From contig CACZPU010000096.1 of NCBI GenBank assembly GCA_902783165.1, positions 1-59,359 of the forward strand: DNA of 59,359 nucleotides, written 5' to 3'. This document shows positions 54,683 through 59,359 of this stretch, piece by piece. Position 1 is the stretch's first letter, and each line of letters starts with the position of its first letter. This DNA comes from an uncultured Prevotellaceae bacterium. Lineage in GTDB: Bacteria > Bacteroidota > Bacteroidia > Bacteroidales > Bacteroidaceae. The position numbers and the translations under genes are program-made. The notes under the pieces are model-generated. The model had not been told where the DNA came from and made no database searches. It saw nothing but the letters and a program-made list of their open reading frames with translations.

Positions 54683-56998
54683 ATGGTTCTTTTCTTGCGA
54701 AATAGAAAGCTTCTTTTGATGGCTATTGCCCTGATACTTGTTACGGTGAGTATGCATGGTCAGTTTTTGCAAACGTCAAATGTTAAAGACAGCTTGGCGC
54801 AACAAACCAATACTTCTGCACAAACTGAGGCAAAATCACCAAATGGCAATATTAATAAAAAGGTGGCTGTCGTGTTGAGTGGCGGAGGTGCCAAAGGCTT
54901 GGCCCATATAGGCGTTCTGAAGGTAATAGAGCGTGCTGGCATTCCTATTGATATCATAACCGGAACCTCGATGGGTAGCATTGTGGGTGGGCTCTATTCC
55001 ATAGGATATAACGCCAATGTGTTAGATTCTGTAGTGCGCGTTCAGGACTGGAGTTATGTCATTTCCGACAAGGAGAACCTTTGGAAACAAAGTCTTGCCG
55101 ATAGGCAAAAGCAGAATACCTATGTTTTCACAACTGGCATGACTATTGGCAAGCGTAATTATAATGATGGAGGATTTATCAAAGGTAAAAATCTAGCAGA
55201 GTTGTTCAGTCGGCTGTGTGCCGGCTATACTGACTCGCTCGATTTCTCAAAAGACTTACCCATCCCTTTTGCTTGTGTGGCTACCAATATCATTGACAAT
55301 ACAGAATATGATTTCCATAGTGGCAGACTGCCGTGGGCCATGCGTGCTTCGATGGCTATCCCTGCTGCTTTCTCACCCGTCAGAGTGGGCGACAAGGTAT
55401 TGGTGGATGGTGGATTGCGCAATAATTTCCCTGTTGATATTGCCAAGGAAATGGGAGCCGACTATGTGATTGGTGTAACTGTTCAGGGCGCGCCGAAGGT
55501 GGCTGCCGATATGGGAAGCACAATGAGCATTCTGAGTCAGATTATTGATGTGAATTGTAAAAATAAATATGAGGAAAACCTAGCTGTTACGGATATTCCC
55601 ATACGTGTGAACACCACAGGATACAATGCGGCAAGCTTCTCACACAATGCTGTTGACACGCTTATAAGGCGTGGTGAAGAAGAAGCCATGAAACATTGGG
55701 ATGAACTGTTGGAGTTGAAACGCCGTCTTGGGCTTGCCGATAATTACCGGCCGCCACTGCCCGTGCCCCAGAATACAATGACTATGTCAACCAAGCGCAA
55801 GGTGGTTGCTTATGTGTTTGAGAATATGACACCATATGATGAGCAGTTCATACGAGAGAAGTTTCGGTTGAACACAAGTGCGGGCGACAGTATTGATGCT
55901 ATTCGCGAGCAACAATTGACCACTTCTATGCGAATGGATCTGTTCTATCAGACTGCCGAGTGTGTGTCAACACCTGAGGGTGATGGCGTGAGAGTGGTGC
56001 TCACGGCGGGCAACCGAAAAACCAATCAGGCTTATGTGGGGCTGCGATTTGACAATGAGGAACACGCTGCGGTGCAGTTAGGGGCAGACATCCCCATCAG
56101 AGCGTCAATGCCTTTGAGTGCAGACTTTATGGTGCGATTGGGCAAGCGGATGATGGGAAAGGGTATTCTAACTTTCCACCCACGAAGCTACACATGCCCG
56201 ACCTTATCATACTCATTCTGTAGAAATGATGTGGACATCTATGTTGATGGCTATCGTGATTACAATATCCTCTATAACCATCATCAAGCCGAGTTCACTC
56301 CACTCAATTTTGATGTTCGGCATTTCAACCTTAAGATAGGCTTGCGTTGGGATTATGTTCACTATCTTGATATGCTCGAATCTTCGAAGTCAGCTGGTAT
56401 AACTTTAGAGAATAACCATTATTTCAGTTATCGGGCAGAAGTGAATTACAATAGTGAAGATAATTGGTATTTTCCCACTCGGGGAGCACGTTTCAAGGCA
56501 GGATATGCATATATTACCGACAATTTCACAAAACTGGAAAAGAAGGCAGGATTGAGCGATGTGAATGCCAATTGGCGCATGTCGTTTAGTGTCAACAAAA
56601 AACTAACCTTACAGCCAATGGTCTATGGGAGGCTGATTTTTGGAAACCATCTTCCCATCTTCTTTTGCAATGCAATAGGAGGAAATTCCTTCGGACATTA
56701 TGTGGAACAGCAAATGCCTTTTGCCGGTATTGGTAATATTGAGTATGTCGGCAGACATTTCTTGTCTGTGCAGTTGCAGGCGCAACAACGAATGGGTAGT
56801 AGCCACTATCTGCTGGTAAGAATGGCGGGCGCCCAGCAAGCCGACCGAATGAACAACCTTCTCAAAATTAAGACACTGCTTGGATGGCAGGCCGCTTATT
56901 ACTATAATACGATGTTTGGTCCAGTGGGTGTCGCTCTCGGATATTCCAACCATACCAAAAAGACATATATATATTTGAATTTGGGTTATGAGTTCTAA
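54683..56998 (+). CDS. Patatin-like phospholipase fused to an outer-membrane beta-barrel
   Basis: A 771-aa protein with signal peptide 1-27. The patatin domain (58 to about 260) has the oxyanion loop SGGGAKG (66-72), nucleophile Ser96 in GTSMGS and catalytic Asp242 in VDGGLRNNFP. A linker and a POTRA-like part (about 345-415, VVAYVFENMTPYDEQFIREKF) lead to a C-terminal barrel (about 430-771) ending in aromatic strands (VALGYSN, IYLNLGYEF). This is the layout of PlpD-type (type Vd) autotransporters and of RssA/NTE-like outer-membrane lipases: the lipase may be displayed or act on the outer-membrane leaflet. Its last 11 nt overlap the start of the next gene. Confidence 0.9.
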   Translation: MVLFLRNRKLLLMAIALILVTVSMHGQFLQTSNVKDSLAQQTNTSAQTEAKSPNGNINKKVAVVLSGGGAKGLAHIGVLKVIERAGIPIDIITGTSMGSIVGGLYSIGYNANVLDSVVRVQDWSYVISDKENLWKQSLADRQKQNTYVFTTGMTIGKRNYNDGGFIKGKNLAELFSRLCAGYTDSLDFSKDLPIPFACVATNIIDNTEYDFHSGRLPWAMRASMAIPAAFSPVRVGDKVLVDGGLRNNFPVDIAKEMGADYVIGVTVQGAPKVAADMGSTMSILSQIIDVNCKNKYEENLAVTDIPIRVNTTGYNAASFSHNAVDTLIRRGEEEAMKHWDELLELKRRLGLADNYRPPLPVPQNTMTMSTKRKVVAYVFENMTPYDEQFIREKFRLNTSAGDSIDAIREQQLTTSMRMDLFYQTAECVSTPEGDGVRVVLTAGNRKTNQAYVGLRFDNEEHAAVQLGADIPIRASMPLSADFMVRLGKRMMGKGILTFHPRSYTCPTLSYSFCRNDVDIYVDGYRDYNILYNHHQAEFTPLNFDVRHFNLKIGLRWDYVHYLDMLESSKSAGITLENNHYFSYRAEVNYNSEDNWYFPTRGARFKAGYAYITDNFTKLEKKAGLSDVNANWRMSFSVNKKLTLQPMVYGRLIFGNHLPIFFCNAIGGNSFGHYVEQQMPFAGIGNIEYVGRHFLSVQLQAQQRMGSSHYLLVRMAGAQQADRMNNLLKIKTLLGWQAAYYYNTMFGPVGVALGYSNHTKKTYIYLNLGYEF

Positions 56999-59359
56999 AA
57001 CAAAGAAAAAGAGTTCATTTGCGCGTAGATTGACTCTACGAGTTATATTGGCTGTTGTGGCGGCTAATATTTTGACTGGTGCTGCCGTGTTATTGTTTGT
57101 CGTTTCGGGTACGGCACACCAGAGCAAAGAGCATTATCAGGACGTGATAGACTATACCAACGAGATGATAGAAGCTACACTAAACATAGTGGAGGTGATA
57201 GCAATCAACAATGTGAATGAGATAGAGAACAACTTGGGGAGTCCTGAGCAAGTGTACAAGGCTTTGGAGAAGGAATTGAAGATGAATCCTTATGTAATGG
57301 GATATTTTGCTGCATTTGAGGCGGACTTTTTCCCCCAGCAAGGAAGATGGTTCGAACCATATGTGGTTCGTCGAGACAGTAATCGTTTGGAGAAAGTTCA
57401 AGTAGGCTCAGAACACCATGACTATTTGCAACGTGAGTGGTACAAGAAAGGATTGGTGGCAGAAAAGGGCTATTGGTCGGAACCATATTTCGATGACGAT
57501 GCTGCTCATGCCATGCTCTGTAGTTATGTACTGCCTATTCACAACAAACAAGGCAAAACTGTTGGTATCTTTGGTGTTGACTTGCCTATTGACTGGCTTT
57601 CTGGACAAATTGAGGTGGTTAATATGAAGGAAAATGAGCGTATTTTTTCCAAAAACATTTCACAAGACGATAATGACACTCCTATTCGTTGTTTAATTCT
57701 TGGTCGCAACGGACAATATATTGTTCACCCAGATAAAGACAAAATCCTTACTGGCAATTTCATAGATGATTCCAAACTATCGACAGATGTAGGAGATGAC
57801 ATTGTATGCAAGGAGATGTTGGCAGGAAAAAGAGACGTTAAGGAAATGGTCTTTAACGACATGAAATGTTTTGTATATTATGCTCCCATAGGTCATGCCG
57901 GCTGGTCGATGGCTATTGTTGTTCCTTGGTTGGCAATGTATTTTTGGGGCATAGTAATAGGTGTGTTGGTATTTTTCATTATGCTTTTGGGTATTATTTT
58001 GATAGCCATCAACAGTATGGTGGTTGTGAGACGTAATACGAAACCACTGCGTTTTCTTTCCAGTTCCGCAGACAAAGTCGCCCAAGGAAATTTCGATGCT
58101 CCACTTCCAAATTTTAAGTATAATGATGAAATTTGTCAGCTACGTGATTCGTTCGAAACAATGCAATTGTCTTTGTCCAAATACGTGGAAGAATTGAAGA
58201 GCACAACCGCGTCGAAAGCAACTATGGATAGCGAACTGCGCATTGCCCATAGTATACAGATGAGTATGTTGCCAAAGACATTCCCGCCTTTCCCGGAGCG
58301 CGACGACATAGATATTTTCGGTCAGATTATGCCGGCTAAGGCAGTGGGAGGTGATTTGTATGATTTCTTTATCCGCGATGAAAAACTTTTCTTCTGCATT
58401 GGTGACGTATCGGGCAAGGGTGTTCCTGCATCTCTCGTTATGGCTGTGACACGATCGTTGTTCAGAAATATAGCTGCCCATAATGCAAAACCCGACCAAA
58501 TTTTAACGGCGCTGAACGAATCACTGAGCGAGGGCAATGAAGCTAATATGTTTGTGACGCTTTTCGTGGGGGTACTCGACTTACCTACCGGTCGCCTGCA
58601 TTACTGTAATGCAGGCCATGATGCTCCTTTGCTTTTTAGTTCGCGATATCCTTCCGAGCCAAATTGCTCTTTCTACAAGTTGCCCGTTTTGCCAAATTTG
58701 CCTGTTGGAGCAATGCCTGGAGTAGATTTCGTTCCACAAGAAATAGTAATATCATATGAAACTTCTATATTCCTTTATACAGACGGACTCACGGAAGCAG
58801 AGAATGCGGAACATAGCCAATTTGGGCTTCAACGTATTTCAAAAGCGGCAGAAAATGCGAAGCAAACGCCAAAGGGCCTTATCGATGCAATGACCGAGGC
58901 AGTGCATCAATTTGTGGGAAATACAGAGCAAAGCGATGACCTTACTATGTTGGCGGTGAGGTACACCAAGCTACAACTTGAGTCTTCCTTTGAAAAAAGC
59001 ATCACTTTGCCCAATGATGTGCAAGAAATACCTCTCTTGTCCGAGTTTGTGGATAATGTGTGTGAAACGGTAGGATTTGACATGGCAACTACTATGAATA
59101 TAAACCTTGCCATTGAGGAGGCTGTGGTAAATGTAATGAACTATGCCTATCCTGCTGGCGAGCAAGGTGAAGTGTCCATCAAGGCAGTTGCAAATAAGCA
59201 TAACTTGAAATTTATCATCTGTGACAATGGCATTCCGTTTGATCCAACTGCACAAAAAGATGTAGATATTACATTGCCGTCAGAGGAACGTGAAATTGGG
59301 GGATTGGGCATTCATTTGGTAAGGACAATTATGGACAGTATCAATTATGAACGTGTAAA
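56988..59359 (+). CDS. Membrane PP2C/SpoIIE phosphatase fused to an RsbW-like ATPase domain, cut by the right edge
   Basis: The frame opens at ATG 56988, inside the end of the patatin gene, and runs 790 codons without a stop to the edge. A membrane helix (17-39), an extracytoplasmic Cache-like sensor (about 45-310, WFEPYVVRR, GIFGVDLPIDWL), a second helix (315-342) and a HAMP linker (343-400) come first. A PP2C/SpoIIE domain (about 425-660) follows with metal motifs GGDLYDFF, GDVSGKGVPASL, YTDGLTEAEN and SDDLTMLAV. A HATPase_c domain of the anti-sigma-kinase type ends the visible part (NLAIEEAVVNVMNYAYP, CDNGIPFDP, GGLGIHLV). RsbU-type phosphatases act on STAS anti-sigma antagonists and RsbW-type kinases reverse this; both in one chain is a switch. 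No partner is in view. Confidence 0.88.
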   Translation, partial: MSSKTKKKSSFARRLTLRVILAVVAANILTGAAVLLFVVSGTAHQSKEHYQDVIDYTNEMIEATLNIVEVIAINNVNEIENNLGSPEQVYKALEKELKMNPYVMGYFAAFEADFFPQQGRWFEPYVVRRDSNRLEKVQVGSEHHDYLQREWYKKGLVAEKGYWSEPYFDDDAAHAMLCSYVLPIHNKQGKTVGIFGVDLPIDWLSGQIEVVNMKENERIFSKNISQDDNDTPIRCLILGRNGQYIVHPDKDKILTGNFIDDSKLSTDVGDDIVCKEMLAGKRDVKEMVFNDMKCFVYYAPIGHAGWSMAIVVPWLAMYFWGIVIGVLVFFIMLLGIILIAINSMVVVRRNTKPLRFLSSSADKVAQGNFDAPLPNFKYNDEICQLRDSFETMQLSLSKYVEELKSTTASKATMDSELRIAHSIQMSMLPKTFPPFPERDDIDIFGQIMPAKAVGGDLYDFFIRDEKLFFCIGDVSGKGVPASLVMAVTRSLFRNIAAHNAKPDQILTALNESLSEGNEANMFVTLFVGVLDLPTGRLHYCNAGHDAPLLFSSRYPSEPNCSFYKLPVLPNLPVGAMPGVDFVPQEIVISYETSIFLYTDGLTEAENAEHSQFGLQRISKAAENAKQTPKGLIDAMTEAVHQFVGNTEQSDDLTMLAVRYTKLQLESSFEKSITLPNDVQEIPLLSEFVDNVCETVGFDMATTMNINLAIEEAVVNVMNYAYPAGEQGEVSIKAVANKHNLKFIICDNGIPFDPTAQKDVDITLPSEEREIGGLGIHLVRTIMDSINYERV

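Overview
The window reads as chromosomal DNA of a Bacteroidales bacterium, most likely Prevotellaceae (genus inferred, not proven). The reasons are: several strong -7 boxes of the Bacteroidetes type TAnnTTTG, most with a TTTG-like -33 element about 18-20 nt upstream; no Shine-Dalgarno motifs; an S46 dipeptidyl-peptidase; a one-protein hybrid two-component system; a type IX secretion (T9SS) C-terminal tail; PepSY-like small proteins; and a dense set of pectin-directed glycoside hydrolases. I see no rRNA, tRNA, IS element, prophage or CRISPR array.

Left part, 1-26.5 kb, mostly minus strand. After a small EF-hand/leucine-rich secreted protein comes an operon of SpmA-SpmB fusion, polysaccharide flippase and DPP7-like S46 peptidase (5890 to 1032). 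Next is a GH105-GH2 pair (9597 to 5966). A divergent plus-strand pair encodes PepSY-like proteins. Then follow PfkB sugar kinase, flavodiiron protein and GH140 apiosidase-like enzyme (14320 to 10702), and a three-gene block of GH143-GH142-like bifunctional enzyme, STN-esterase fusion and GH95 (21748 to 14489). With the GH2 and GH141-like pair at 54114-50042, this set closely matches the enzymes known to take apart rhamnogalacturonan II (apiose, L-galactose, DHA, L-arabinofuranose and L-fucose linkages). No SusC/SusD transporter pair is present in the window. A hybrid two-component regulator with a TPR sensor and a following M16 peptidase (26529 to 22443) close this half.

Middle part, 27.2-47.6 kb, plus strand: six consecutive genes with no recognisable enzyme. 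They are a 1354-aa T9SS cargo with seven alternating Ig-like repeats, a 577-aa outer-membrane beta-barrel, a 3036-aa exported giant, a 740-aa fibronectin-type protein and two lipoproteins. A small domain shared by the first protein and one lipoprotein, common export signals and tight spacing suggest one cell-surface assembly. This is the best candidate for an undescribed system. It ends at a hairpin terminator, followed by about 0.8 kb of non-coding DNA with a 22-bp tandem repeat.

Right part, 48.4-59.4 kb: an S41 peptidase behind a textbook promoter, the GH2/GH141 pair on the minus strand, a divergent intergenic region holding five TGTACA sites within 64 bp, then a patatin/outer-membrane-barrel protein whose stop overlaps the start of a membrane PP2C phosphatase fused to an RsbW-like kinase domain, cut off by the right edge.
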